A DNA stretch of 64,000 nt, from the NCBI GenBank assembly GCA_043228905.1, contig JBHGNT010000008.1, positions 18,042,001-18,106,000 of the forward strand, written 5' to 3'. Made by a program: the position numbers and the translations under genes. This document shows, one piece after another, positions 49,292 through 62,599 of the stretch. The stretch comes from Azolla caroliniana. Its lineage: Eukaryota; Polypodiophyta. Within the stretch, counting starts at the first letter, position 1. The number at the start of each line of letters is the position of its first letter. The notes under the pieces were generated by a model. It was not told the origin of the DNA. It worked only from the letters and a program-made list of their open reading frames with translations, and searched no databases.

Positions 49292-52200
49292 CTTGATGAA
49301 TTGTGTACAGTTTTGTACAGTGTAAATTTTTTCTCTCTGTTTTTTCTTTTTCTTTTTTTACATGCCTGCAATATTACCCCAAATTTCTTCCTCTGTAGAA
49401 ACGGAATATGAGATCACTGCAAAATTGCAATTTGAAAGAAAAACAAAATGTGGTATTGTTTGAAATTGAAGTTGATGAGTTTGTTCATTCCACACAGAGT
49501 CCCACCATCTGGAAGGAACAAAAGTTAATTGATCTCTGTCTCTGTCTCTCTCTGCAGATACATACAAATTGTATGCATATTATATATATATATATATATA
49601 TATACAAATTGTATACATACATACATACAAACATACAAATTGTATACTAATACATATACATAAATGTTATATGCATACACATATTATCTATACTATATAT
49701 ACACACAATTGTATATAACATGTATTGAATGATGGTTGTTTCTCTGGTCACTTTGCACATTCATTGCATTTAGGTTGGGTGCTTCAGTAAACCATCAAAA
49801 TCTCTCCTATTTTTGCCTTGCCGCTTGACTAATGGAAGTAGTAAATTTTTTGGGAAAAAAAATCACTCCTATTTAAGTCAACAAACAGGCTATCTACAAT
49901 GTTAAATGTTATTTGTTCGATCCTTTCTCTTCATTGCCTAGACTTTATTGTCATCCATTTGAACAGTAGGCCCGGGGCTTCGAAACCTTAAACACGTGGT
50001 GTATAAAATACCTTGCAGTGGCATATGTACATATGTATATAGAAATTTGGGCACGGATTGTTCTTATGATTAGTATAGGAAAAAAGCCCCCCCTCGAAAA
50101 TGATTTGTGGGGTCTCTCTCCCTAACCAATTCACAAGTCAATAACACACCATTCAATTATCTCGAAAATGATGTCAAGAATGCAATGGCGAAAAAGAATA
50201 AGTCCCGAAGGTAAGGAATTGTTGATGAATTGTGACCACATAATTGTCTCGTCGAGGATGCAGATGGGCTTTGCTACCATACATGTCAATAACAAACCAT
50301 AACAAGACATGGCAAAGGTTGATACATTGAATGGTAAGCTCTCTCCATGCTTCAACTTTAAGAATGTTATGATTATCATACAACACTTTATAATCATTCT
50401 TTAATGCTTTACACATTTAAATAATTTACGTTTTTTTTCGCTTTCATGACCGTTTCTCTCTCGCTTTGTCTCTAATCATTTATGAATGAATGAATACAAT
50501 CTCCTGTTTCCTGATTTGATGTTATGATTATCATACTCTTAGCAATGTGATGTGTCATGCTTAACCTCAAAAAGTATTTGGAAAACCAGATTGAAATGAC
50601 TACATTCATGTTATGCCAATGTTTTTGTCTAAAATTATGTGTGATGAATAATGGCACTATTATTATCTTATTTGATGTTTGGGTCAATCATGTGGTATTC
50701 CTCGTTAGGGAAGATACATGATTGATGGCGGAGTCATCTAACCTCAATTTCATTATCTCTAAGGACAAGAAACATTATGTTAATCAACATGATCCCTAGT
50801 TTCGAGATTTTCTCGTTCATGATTTCAAATGTGAGCTACCACAATTCTCACCTCTTCATCAATCATTAATCTCCCATGTTTTTAATGAAACCTTTTGTGT
50901 CCCAAATTCCAAACTAATCATCTATGTTGTTTAACAACATCAAGCGGGAAACAATCAAAGTTTTCTTTTTAACCTCTAGGATTATAGTGGAAATGATGAT
51001 ACAAGATTTCAGAAGTAGATAACACATACCTACAAGCTACAACAATGAATGAACATGCTCTTCTGTTTAATTGAACTTTAGAATGCTAATAGATCACACA
51101 TACCATGGGTCGAGAATGGATATGCTTTGCTATGAGAGCGAATTGCTTAACAAGAAAACATTCTCATAAACCCTTGTGAGATTACTTACTTATACTGTTG
51201 TTTAGATTTATTTATTCAAAGAAGGGACAAAGTCAAAGTAAAAAATCAATAAATCTACAAATAATGTTTATACAATAAACAATTCTTACAATCACATGTG
51301 GAAGCTAAAATATTGGATGAGCAAATAGGTTGCATGATCAAGATTGGTTTGTTTAATTTCCTATGGGTGATAACAACCTACCTTTAGCGTAATTAAATTA
51401 ACTAGTGATACTTATAGTTGCCAAAGAATAAGTTAAATCTTTATCTGACAATCCACAATAGGTTTAGGAATTGATAAATCCTCTACTTTCGCCTTAATGA
51501 TATGGTTGTCGAAAGGAAAAAGAAGTAAAACGCATTACAAAAATTGAGTACAAAAGTTTGTACAGATATATGGAGCCATTTCTTACTATGATATGTGTTA
51601 ACTCCAATATTGGGTGAGCAGATGATCTCTATAATCGAGGTAGGTTTGTTCTATTTGCTATGGCCAATAACAACTCGCCCCTAGCATACACATACATATG
51701 AGCAACTAATGGTAGCGTATATCCTGCCTCGACAATCGACAAAAACAATAATGTGATATTGAATATTGTCATTTTGACTAGATGCGGCATTGGGAAAAAA
51801 ACCCCAGCATAGTTTAAGAATTTTGAGTTCAAAAGTACAAACACATCTCATAAGATACAAACACTTTTTCTTATATTCTTTGATTAGAAGAACTTTATGC
51901 CTACCAAAATAGTGCACGATAATGGGGATTGACAGGAATCGGTGAATAAAATAGGAAAATTATTGAATATTCCTTTCATGTTGCGGATCAGACATTTCGG
52001 CTTTGGTGTCTCGTTTTAACTATAATTTAGTTAAGAGAAAGCTTCTTACGTTTGACATGTAAATCGTTTAAAATAATACCATCATGTTCAATAGCCTAAA
52101 CTACAAATGTGGTTCACATCAATTCATAAATCAAACACAATGAGAAAGTTATTCAATATGGTATGTAGGTCGATTTTGGATCACTCTCAATATAATCCCC

Positions 52201-55200
52201 ATTTTGCAATGGGATGCAACGTCATAAAGAAGATCATATAATTTCCATCATATTCAAGTCCTTTTTTATCACCGCCTTAGACCCATCAAGGAAATAGAAA
52301 TTTAGGATCATTAGAAATTTCTTCTTCTTTTAAGCTTGACTCTCCTGAATGAAGTAATCACATGCTTTTTCTTGCAATTTGAATCATTATGAAGATTCTT
52401 AATGCTATTCTAAGTCATTAAAACTGAGAATGTCAATGTAACATTTAGTCTCCCACTCTTTGGATGCTTTTACACTACAACAATGCGGAGGTTACGTACC
52501 GTTTTGAGCATGTTGAAGTGGAAAGTATCCTTTATGGAACCAAGTTATACAAGTACTTACACACAATAAAATGAAGTGCCCACATACGAATACTTTTGGC
52601 TTGGCTAACTAGAAGAACTACGCAAATAATTAGTTTGTGTCTGCTCATTGAGTTATTAGGTTAGATCCATGAGTTATTGTTCTATCAACTACTTGAGGTT
52701 TTTTCTCAAGCATTGTTGGGTTGAGGAATATCATTTTTTGGGCAATGTATTCACATGTTTGTATGTTCAGATCCATGTATCAGTATTGTGTGTAGATTTG
52801 TGTATGCACATATGTGTTGCTTATATGTTTGCGCATGCGTTCATTTGTTTCATGTAGTTTTTTTTATGTATATGTCTGTGTATGTGTGCACCTACATGTG
52901 TGTGAATGTGTATGTCGAAGCATGTATGATTGTGTGACTTCGTGCTTTTGATTTTATGTGGGTGTGCATGTATGTGAATGAATGCATTAACATGAATGTA
53001 AATGTACTTTGTGTTTGTGAGAGAGAAACTTGAAAGGATGAGAAAAACACTAAGCTATACAAGGATGGTAGCTAAGTTGAGCTTAACAAACAACACAACA
53101 ACTTTAATGATGCAAAAGTTTTAACTTAGGAGATTGAGAAAAGGGGGAACTAGGCAGAGAAACTAACTAGGGTACTAAGGATATCGAAAGAGAGTGACTT
53201 TGTCTGGTACAAAGATAGAGGTTGAGAGAGAATGGAGCTCCTCTCCTCTCCTCACTCATATCATTAATTCATTCATTGTCTCCCTTGAAAACAGACAAAA
53301 CATAGATAGTGTGTGTAATATATATGTTATATGTTATTATATGTACATATATATGTATGTGTGTATATGTGTGTGTTGTTGAGGTCCTCTATGTTCCCTA
53401 TTTTGTCTCATAACTTTGAAGGATCTAACATATATTGCGTAACAACCCTCAAGTTCACTGACACCAATTCTAGTTCTCACATTATGATGAATCTTTGATA
53501 ATAAAAAAAAGATAATTATATTTCTTGCACATACGAAAGATAAGTGTGCATGCACACACCATTTTCAATTCATGTGCACTCCTTCCATGCCAATTTACTC
53601 TCTCTTCATCTCTACTTGTTCATGCTTTGTCCCTAGTACCTCTAAAGCCGACCAATCAAAGCAAAAGTGACAACTCTTTCCACGCAAAGATTTTTCTACC
53701 AAGGGTACCTTTTAGGCACACGACTGTGGGGCTGCGGAAAAGGAAAAGAAAGGTTGCCTCTTCTGCCCCCGGTGTGAACAAATCTTCACAATTGTGACAA
53801 TCAATCAATCAATCAATCAATCTTGCCTCCCTTGACGATAGTGTGGAAACTGAAGCAATGTCAACATTTTTGCCTTGTTAATTAGACATTGAAGTAATGA
53901 GGAACTTGTAAAAAGGAGTTTTGTCGTTTTTGTGAACTTTATATCCCATTGAAATTCAAGATGAATTGGATTCAACTTGTAGGCTTAGTGGAGGAGTAAA
54001 GACACTTTTTAATTACTTGGCTTACACCTTGTTAGATTCTACTCTAATGTTTAGTATATTTCTTTACAATATCAAAAGCATTAAGCAAGCTAATGTGGAT
54101 AATATATGAGCAATTGTCTTGTAATGATAAACAAAGGACATTTTTCGAGGCATTAGAAAATTTCGTTTCCGTTGTTATCACTATCCTTAGGGAAAATTGC
54201 CATAATATGCTTATTTATATTAGTAAATAAGTAAGCATGCTTTCATGTTTCAAAATTCTCAATACATCGTTGGTCTGTAGCTTCAAATCACACGAAAGTT
54301 TATATAAGTACATAAGTATACATCGTAGAAATAATTTAGGGTTAGGAAACTTGATTTACAACAAATAGGAAATCATTTGTATGAATTACAATATTTACCG
54401 ACTAACTAGAAGATTGATAGAATTCGAAGCCATCCAAAGCTTAAAATGTAAATTAATAACTTCGACTAAGATCTAAATCAACTGTAGGCTGATTGCGCTA
54501 GAGTATAATCCACAATTGATTGCTGATTATATCTTTTGAGTGTGTGCTTTGAACATCTATGTTGCTTCTTTACTTTATGATTATGTGTGTACATTTTCAT
54601 GTGATTAGGAACCCCTAACATTGACCAAGATGTGTATGTAGATAAATTTGAAAACTAACAAGCGCAATTTATTAATTTGAAGATATGTATAGGCCTAATA
54701 TGATACAATTTCTGCATGTTTATTTAGATTTGCATGGAGTCTTGTTTTATATACGTTTATGATCATATATGTAACAAGGTGTTTGCATTGCCATATTAAA
54801 AAAAAATCCCAATATTCTATACTAAAACAAATAAAATATCGTCTTTAATTATTTATTGCCATTGATCGATGTGTGAAACTTTGAAGAACTTCACATACAT
54901 GCCAATCATCACAATTATGACATACGAGACATTTCATTTTCAATTACATAATGTATATAATCAAGGCTTAAATAGTAATGTTACGTAATCTAGGTGCATG
55001 ACAATATTTCTCATTCATTGTAGAGCCAAAAAGATTGTCCACTTGTTTACAATTGTAATCAACGTCTATAACATCAAGATGTGTATTGTTAAGGTTTTTT
55101 TTAGGGTTAGATATAGGTATTGTTACTTGGCATCATCCATAACAATCATATGGACAAGTTATTATGAAGACAAATCAAATGAGAAAAGAATGCAAAAAAT

Positions 55201-55890
55201 ATTCGTGTTAAATAATTTGTCCTCAATCACTTTTCCCCAAGGCAAGGCAAACCAATGAAATCATCATGCTTATATGTTTCTTTTAAAGAAAGTCGAGTCT
55301 AATACGAAAAGTATCCAATCACATGGTAAAATTTTAAAAACTGGTGATACACTGATATAAATAGGATGAAAATCAATCAATTCCTATGATTTCCACGAGT
55401 ACACATTGAGATGATCACATACAATAGTATTTCAATCAGCCCCATCCCTAAACATTGTTTCCATGCCAACCGTATAATGTCACCTTGTTTTATAGTTTCA
55501 ACTTCATTCATGTATGATTTCATACGGTAACTAATTTATTCTCTGAGTTAAAACATCTTCCATTGTACTCTCTAACTCTCGGATACTCCAAATCCATCAT
55601 ACATTACAAAGATCCCATTGTGATTCCAAACACAATTCTTGTATCACTTTGTTGATGATTAAATATGGTTGATTTATAGAATATCACTTTGTACTGATAG
55701 GAAAGCCTTTTCCTATGCGGGTTTTCCCTTCTGTGATTGGTATTATATCACTAGAATTTACAATAGGTCTGAATAATCATGATAAGTGTGTATTGTCAAT
55801 AGTATAAGTTAAAAATATACTCATGCTTTCTATGTATTGCGGTCATCATTCATAGTTTGCTTGTTAAAAAAGGAAAAAAGTTACCTTTGA
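49250..55890. other. 6.6 kb intergenic DNA, no gene seen
   Basis: Begins with the PIP5K upstream region, where a TA run (49257-49287) lies directly before the ATG. A second TA run and TACA repeats are at 49578-49630. The rest is AT-rich with TGTG/ATGT-rich tracts (52750-53000, 53300-53380) and CAAT repeats near 53800. Open frames are short, without motif or splice support. A few stretches (50110-51000) may be remains of old elements. Confidence 0.5.
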
Positions 55891-57975
55891 CTATGACATA
55901 ATTCTTACGTTCAAATCTTTCAAAGGTTTGTGTTGAGATCGGGAAGGCTTCTTTGGCAATGCAATGTATACGAGTCCACGATGAAAAGAAGCTGAAATAT
56001 TGTCGATGATAATATTCGGTGGAAGATTAAACTTCCTCGTGAAATTTCTACCTTCACGCTCTACACAAATGCATCTCAAAAAGTCATGGGACAGTTCCGA
56101 CTCATCTTGCTTTCGTCTTCCACTTATCTTCAAAATGCTGCTATTCTCGACTCGGACCTATACACATTAAAGTACCCGAAACTTCCAAGGAATGTTGTTC
56201 TTAAGTTCCCATTCACTTTTTTCACAAATATAAGAACTTTGTTTTTAAATGAAACCTTTAAATTAGTGTTCTTTAAACCACGGACTTCTACGACAAATAG
56301 ATATTGTTTAGGGAGTTCAATAACATCCACTGCAACCCCTATGGCAGGATGTGGATGCACCTCCTGCATAAACACAAACACAAACACTTTGAATGGCAAG
56401 TGCCTAGTACATAATTATAGGGACACATAGCATCCAATATCACTTTTATTCAGCATTTTAAGCCAAGAAGACCTTTGTTTTATTAGTAACTAATTACACA
56501 ATTTACACACATCTTTTATATATTTATCCATAAAAATGATTATATGTTGATGCCTATCCAAAAAATGGGACTCAAATTAGGTCTACAAAGAGATCATGAA
56601 ATTTTGCATTTTCCACCTCTCATTGACACTTATTATGTGCTCCTTGAAACACATGCACAATCCTCCTAACGACATGTCTTAAAGTGAAATGTAACTTCTC
56701 TTTCTCTCTCAAATGAATCGGCATTTTAATAAATTGTTGATCCCGAGTTCCTAGGCGATGAATGCTATATTGTGCAACCTTCTCTCCATGTCACACACAA
56801 TCCCCATTGGCTCCCCCCCAAAATGGTTATTTCAAGTTGCAAGGTACTTCGGAGACGAGTTGGTGTCTAGCACACAAGGACACGAGTTCGTGACATTACT
56901 ATCTATTCCCTATTGTTGTTATTTGCTAATAATATGGCAATCTACGCAAACAACAACAACAAAGTAACGACCCCCTACAAATTCTATCATCTCTCACCAT
57001 TATACTTGTAACTATACCACACACACACACACACAACACAACACATTGAAAGGAGAAATTAACATGATCCAAGTGGACATTGACCTTTGGGCGACAAATG
57101 AGGCTAAACGATGGGGTCGATGTCCTCACGATGCTCATTTGCCGGGCAGCCAAGGTCGATCCGGGCGGGGACGGGATCCAACTCACGTACTCGTTCACAT
57201 TGTCGTAAGGGAGGTTCTCGAGCCGAACAAAGTTAGGGTGGTAGCAAAGGGGCGGGGGGAGGCGAATGTATCGATTGTAGTCGAGGAAGCAAGTGAAGGC
57301 ATAGCCATCGCAACGCGACCTTTCGGCCTCGTCACGGGGGGCTATGGCCGATCCGGGCCTAGTGTGTGCGCGTCCTTTGTGGCTGCGTTCAATTCGTGAG
57401 TCGAGATCATCGATCCAAGGGGAGGTCAAGACACGATTCATGGCCTCCGAGAGGGAGGACGAGGCGACGGAGAATTCATGGTCCGTGGCGATCGGAGCCG
57501 TGTCTGTGTCCGTGTCTTCTTCTTCTTCTTCATCGGGATTGCGGTGGATAATCACCGAGATTGCCGTCCCGAGACTGCGGGCCGGGCTCCTTTCCTCGTC
57601 CCGAGGGGATGAAGGGGTAGGGTGTGTAATGTCCGGCGAAGAAGAGGCGGACATTTCCGACATGTCATGAACATGCTCTGCCCGCGGAGATGGAGATGGA
57701 GATGGATAGACATTAATCTCCTCCGAGATAAAAGTATCATCGCCGGAAACTCGAGGGGGATCTTCGATGATAGGAAGAGGATGGGCCAATTCATCACTAT
57801 CATCATCATCTTGGATGGAGGTATTGTGAGGGGGCTCTCCATGAGGAGATGCAGGGTCTATAGGATCCTGAGAGGGCGGTTCAGAAGGTGGGTGTTCTTC
57901 TTCTTCTTCTTCTTCATGATGGGGAGGAGTAGTAGTAGGGGATGGTGGAGATGGAGGATCAAGGTCTGAATCCAT
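55891..57975 (-). CDS. HSP20/alpha-crystallin domain protein, possibly with a long acidic N-terminus
   Basis: The alpha-crystallin domain of small heat-shock proteins is read from two exons: 56363-56226 (AVDVIELPKQYLFVVEVRGL, VSFKNKVLIF) and 56127-55891 (ISGRRKQDESEL, RNFTRKFNLPP, ISASFHRGLVYIALPKK, ending DLNVRIMS with a V-x-I motif). The 98-bp intron is GT-AG and phase 0. The first of these exons has no ATG, so another exon must precede it. The best candidate is 57975-57085: ATG-started, 297 codons, ending at a consensus donor (AAAG/GTCAAT) in the matching phase. It encodes Pro/Glu/Asp/Ser-rich disordered sequence with Glu runs, then PPPLCYHPNFVRLENL. Joining gives about 421 residues, long for a small HSP. 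The join rests on phase and donor only; the two parts could be separate genes. Confidence 0.6.
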
Positions 57976-59018
57976 GGTTTCTTGGTCCCCAGGTTATGAC
58001 TGCTCTAATCCTGCTGCATGTCCATCATCACCATCGCCACACCATCGTGTAACATCATCATCTACACACACACACACACACACACATTGAAAGGCCACCA
58101 TCGCCAAATCTTGCACCCTTTCCCAGTAGGCGTGTCATGTGTATGTTTTGTGTGTGTATACACTTAGTCACGCCTTCACATTGAGAGCACTTCTTTGCTA
58201 CCTTCAAAATGTATATGTGGGTTTCTTATATTTCCAACTCTTCATATAGTCAGATACCGCTACTTTTTGCTTTTTCCCGTGACCCAACCATGCGACCCGT
58301 GAGATCTGACGATGCAAACAACCTTACACGAGGAGATGCAGAGCATTTCTCTAGCTCTGATCGATTCAGACATGAGAAATGAACGTCCGAACTCGAACGT
58401 CACACGTAATGCAGGATCCTTTATCTAGATAAGGGAATAACACTCAGTAATGTGTAGGTTCCCCATTGGTTACGTTGTAACTACGCGTGTTCTGATGCGT
58501 GTCGTGTAGCTGTCCGAACCCAAGACTTGCGAATATGAGGGTTTGGTAGTGATGACAATATATTTCCTCACAAAATGAAGAGCCACTATTAAGATATCTT
58601 TGTTCACTGAAATGAGGAGCCACAATGGTAATACATTTGTTCACAAAATGAAGAGCCATTGCTTATAGTGTGTGAGACTAGGATCTAGAATCTAGAGAAT
58701 CAATTTGCCCTTGTGTGGATGGTGGAAGGGAAGAAAGTTGAGGTGTTCACCATAATCCTTAGAAGCAATTCGCAAGAGGGAGGGTTGTGGATGTGGATGC
58801 GCTAACACTTGAATATGGATTCTACTTTATATACTAGTTGGCATAGAGAGAAGTGTAAAAAGATGAATACCAACTCTTTGTTAACAATGCGACGTTGTCG
58901 TGACGTGGGGAGTGCACAGAAGGAAACAAGTTAAACTATAAATATATAGAAGGTTAAAGGATAGGGCAAAGCAATGCTAAGAGGACAAGAAATGAGTTAT
59001 ATTTAAATACAATAAAAA
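57976..59018. other. Intergenic DNA upstream of the HSP20-like gene
   Basis: No exon recognised. An AC run lies at about 58063-58085, and a short motif, AAATGA-GAGCCA, recurs three times at 58572-58652. Confidence 0.4.
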
Positions 59019-59075
59019 GCCTTAGCTCAATTGGTAAGGGCTACTTGTACTATGATTAGAAAGGAGATCAAGTGG
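59019..59075 (+). mobile_element. SINE-like tRNA-derived head
   Basis: GCCTTAGCTCAATTGGTAAG has a good Pol III A box (TAGCTCAATTGG). It is followed by ACTTGTACTATGATTAGAAA and a weak B-box-like GAGATCAAGT. It shares the ACTATGATT block with 18150-18205. Confidence 0.35.
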
Positions 59076-59180
59076 ACAAATGAATGGTACGAAGGATATT
59101 ATTATCGGCTTTTTATTAGCAAGTGAGGTGCATGCTAAATTAAAAAAAGGCATCCATTACTCTCTCAAACCCTATCGATG

Positions 59181-59545
59181 GGAGAGCAAAGCTCATTGTT
59201 AAAAAACTTTTAGGGGCAAAAGGAGGAGCTCTTCATTTTGACATCTTGGAGCCTGAAGGATCTTCTTTGCATTAAGGTATAATTTTGGATTTTCCACTTC
59301 TTCTCCACCTCGAGAAACATCTCTCATTGACAAGAGCAAAGCTCATTGTTAAAAAACTTTTAGGGGCAAAAGGAGGAGCTCTTCATTTTGACATCATGGA
59401 GGATCTTGTTTGCATTAAGGTTAATTTTGGATTTTCCAGTTCTTCTCCACCTTGAGAAACATCTCTCATTGACACTAGCTAGGTCAAGGAGGAGCTCTTC
59501 ATTTTGACATCTTAGAGAATACTTTTGCGTTAAGGTATAAATTAT
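59181..59545 (+). repeat. Imperfect tandem repeat, ~150-bp unit
   Basis: GAGCAAAGCTCATTGTTAAA starts copies at about 59183 and 59333; AGGAGGAGCTCTTCATTTTG recurs at 59221, 59371 and 59487. The third copy is shortened by about 34 bp. Copies also share a CTCCACCT-GAGAAACATC block. Confidence 0.85.
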
Positions 59546-60152
59546 GGATTTTCCCACTTTTTCTTCTCTACCTCCTCTTCCACTTCAGAGGGTTTCTTAC
59601 TTCTTCATCACCACGAAGTTCATCAAGTGTTGATGACTTCAAGAAGGGGACCAACTAGCTCGCATGTTGGTCATTGAAGGGAGCACAAAGTGACCCAAGA
59701 ACACCACTTGACTTTTAGGCACCATTGCCGTCGGTAGTGACTACGGTCTCGGTGATTCACTCAACTCGCCCTCACATTTTGGAAGTTATAAATTTTGTTG
59801 TTCTTCACTTCTCCTCCATCTCCTCTTCGACTTTGGGGGTTTTCATGGTCTTCATCACCATCAAGATCACCACACATCGACAGCTTCGAGAAGGGTTTGA
59901 CCAATCGCACAATGGTTGTGGAAGAGAGAACGAAGTGGCCCGAGAACACTACTCAAACATTGAGATGCCGTTGTCGAAAATATTTGCAGTCTGGACAACC
60001 CACTTGACTCACCTTGACCAAAAGCTCCAAGCCTACCCCATTCTTTTCTAAGCTCTAATCCTTGTCAAAGCCACCACACTCATGGCATATTATTTAGTGA
60101 ACCCTATTTCGATGTAAAGAAACTCTTATTCTCTAACTAGATACCAATCTAT

Positions 60153-60592
60153 GTGTTAGAGCTAGCTACTACATAAGCATAATATAGATAGATAGAAATG
60201 AAAGGAGAGAGAGAAAGAAGGTTGCCGATCCACACGGCCACCCCCGAGCGAAGGGATTGAGACGGACTTGAGCCTCGATTGGCATCCCATACCACCGTCG
60301 TGGCGTCGAGTCGTACCTGGTACTGGCATGCTCGCTACAAGAGTTGATCCACCACAAGGATAGAGTCTCGACGTAGTCAATAATGTGTCAAATGAGGGTA
60401 GCTAGGCCTCATATTTATAGCTAGAACTAAGGCCCCCAGGCAAGTTCACACTTGGCCTTAGTGGGTTGTCTCAATCCCAAGGATCAAAAGTAATCCTCTT
60501 TCTTTACACTCTCGTTTAACCCTCACACTTTATCCACATGTATAGAATACTACGGTAAAATCTTACCACGAGATATTATATGGTCATGCCCA
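60153..60592 (-). mobile_element. LTR-like segment with TATA box, minus strand
   Basis: On the minus strand it contains TATAAATATGAGGCCTAGC followed by a TC-rich stretch and ends near AGCTCTAACACA, as expected for an LTR U3-R-U5 layout. A start near TGGGCATGACC directly abuts the next LTR-like unit. No partner LTR or target duplication was confirmed. Confidence 0.3.
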
Positions 60593-60593
60593 T

Positions 60594-61015
60594 TGTCGTG
60601 CCTTTCGACGTTGGATCGTTGCGTGAGTCGGGTGGTAACCGTCGAGGTTTTGGACTAGGAGGAGGAGAATTTTAAGGATTTTTAGGTAGATAAGAATAGA
60701 TAGATTAAAAGAGAGAGATATAGATAGAAAACACGTGAATCCCAGGAATATAGTAAATTAGTTTTACTTAATATTTAAAATCCTAGTAATAAATTGGAAT
60801 AGTTTGGAATAGATTAGAGTAGATCAGGGAAAGAGATCAAAAACTCGTGAATCCTGCAAATATAATATATTAATCAACCCTTATAGAAAAAAAATCAACA
60901 ACAACAATACATCTTTCCCCCCTTCTTATATAGTGATGGAAGAGGCTAAGTATATCTTACCACATGGCAAGCATCATGCTTTTTCTAAAGTGTTTATGCA
61001 CACTAGATGTGCGTT
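60594..61015 (-). mobile_element. Probable solo or fragmentary gypsy LTR, minus strand
   Basis: The minus strand matches 62790-63152 of the plus strand at many points: AAAAGCATGATGCTTGC, CACTATATAAG, AAGGGTTGATTAATAT, GGATTCACGAGTTT, CTCCTAGTCCAAAACC, CCACCC-ACTCACGCAACGA and GAAAGGCA-GACA. The shared 3' end GACA and TATATAAG box suggest an LTR. The left limit on that strand is uncertain. Confidence 0.6.
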
Positions 61016-61064
61016 GTAAAGAATCGATGGTGATTCTTGTGCAGCGGAATAGATATGTGTGTTA

Positions 61065-61095
<31 letters not shown>

Positions 61096-61331
61096 AAAAT
61101 AGAGGAGAGAAGAGAACACAAGATAGATAAGCAAGAGAAATAAAATGCTCAAGAAGAAGGTGTATATTTCACAAGTAGAATAGAGATACAAAAATGTAGC
61201 ATTAAAAGGAGTCAGAACCGACTTAATATGAAGTAGGAGGAGGGTGCTTTATATAGGGTCACTCTCTCTCTTCATTTACTCACTACAACGTCCACTCTCT
61301 CACTAGAGCCTTGAGGAGTGTGAAGTCTTAT

Positions 61332-61748
61332 TGTTGAGCGGCAAGCTCAACTGGAGCCGGATCGACTGAATAAGCCTGAGCCGGCAAGTGAGATGGATCG
61401 GTAAGCTGTGAGCAACTGAGCCAACAAGCAACAGAGCCGGTGAGCTGGGGAACTGGTTAGCCGGATCCAATCAGTAATCGGAAGCCTAGTATTAGTGTAG
61501 ACTACTAGGCAATTATAGTCTCGTAGTAAGTGTCAGATGCTCGTGTGAGCATTGAAGTATGCGGTACTTCTGACAGTCCCACGAGGACTTGTATAAATAA
61601 TGCTACTGAGCATAGTTGTATGTACAGAGTAATTATATCGTTTTTGAATATAATAACTTTTACGTTCTACTCTCTCTGTCTCTCTCGCGCACTCTGTGTA
61701 TTCACTACTTTCTCTGTTTTCTAACGCTTCCGCAAGTAATTGTTTACA
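61332..61748 (+). repeat. LTR of a second copia element
   Basis: About 417 bp starting TGTTGAGCGG and ending TTTACA, with CCGG-rich sequence at its head and TATAAATA at 61592-61599. It is followed at once by TGGTATTAGAGC (61749-61760), a one-base variant of the initiator tRNA-Met primer site. The left end is inferred by analogy with the TGTTG start of the nested copia LTR. Confidence 0.65.
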
Positions 61749-61830
61749 TGGTATTAGAGCGCGAGGGTTGAGAACCTCCTCTGCAACCGACAAACGCTGA
61801 TAGCAAACCCTAACAGGTCGTAAAGAAGTG

Positions 61831-62273
61831 ATGGATAGAGGGATGGCTAGGTCGCTCCTTGTGGAGAAACTCGACAGATCCAACTATGCATCTTGGTCGT
61901 ATAAGATGCACTAGTACCTGCTTGGGCATGGCTACTGGAGTTTCATCGAAGGAGCCAACGAAACAACACCTGATGCGGCACATAAGGACTTCCCAATGTG
62001 GGAATAATTAGCAAGCAGAGTGATGTAGTGCTTCATGTCTAGTGTCGGAGACCAGCTGCTGAGCCACATCCAAGACGCCAAGACGCCGAAGGAGGCTTGG
62101 GGGAACCTGAAGAAGGTTTTCACTACGAGCACTATAGCCCGGAAGTTGCAACTCTGACAGGAGTTGAGCAATGTCCAACAGAAGGACATGTCGGTGGCGG
62201 ATTACATGGCCTGGATCAAAGAGATATGTGACTCGCTTGCCTCTATCAACGTTACCGTTGTCGTAGTGTAATT
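61831..62273 (+). pseudogene. Copia gag fragment with in-frame stops
   Basis: Reads MARSLLVEKLDRSNYASWSY, GHGYWSFIEGANE, SVGDQLLSHIQDAKTPKEAW, NVQQKDMSVADYMAWIKEIC in one frame, the typical copia UBN2-type gag. Interrupted by TAG about 61912, then TAA, TAG and TGA. The rest of gag and all of pol are absent; sequence beyond 62275 is unrelated, so the element is truncated or deleted. Confidence 0.8.
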
Positions 62274-62289
62274 CGCACACTACGTGAAA

Positions 62290-62580
62290 AATTACATTTT
62301 TGGTTTCTTCGGATAGGATATGGAGTACCCAGTGAGAACCGGAAGGAAGAACCGGTGAGGACTGAAACCGGTAAGGAGATCCGGCAAGAGCCGGATAAAG
62401 AAGGCCAGTGAGAGTCGATGAGAAACAGACAAAGAGGATCGGTAAGGAGGATCCGGTAAGAACCGGATAAAGAAAACCGGCGAGAACCGGATGAAGCAGA
62501 ACCGGCAAGAGCTGGATGACGAAGGCCGATGAGAGTTTCTCAATAGATGAAGAGACATATTTGTAAATAGAAGAAAGTAT
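62290..62580 (+). repeat. CCGG-rich repeat block, relic of a copia LTR
   Basis: Short imperfect units of the form GAACCGG-(TA)A-GAA and AGCCGGATAAAGAA. They end in ATGAAGAGACATATTTGTAAA, which closely matches the segment following the 54-bp array in the nested copia LTR. It is probably a fragment of a related LTR. Confidence 0.6.
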
Positions 62581-62599
62581 AAAATTATATATTACATGC

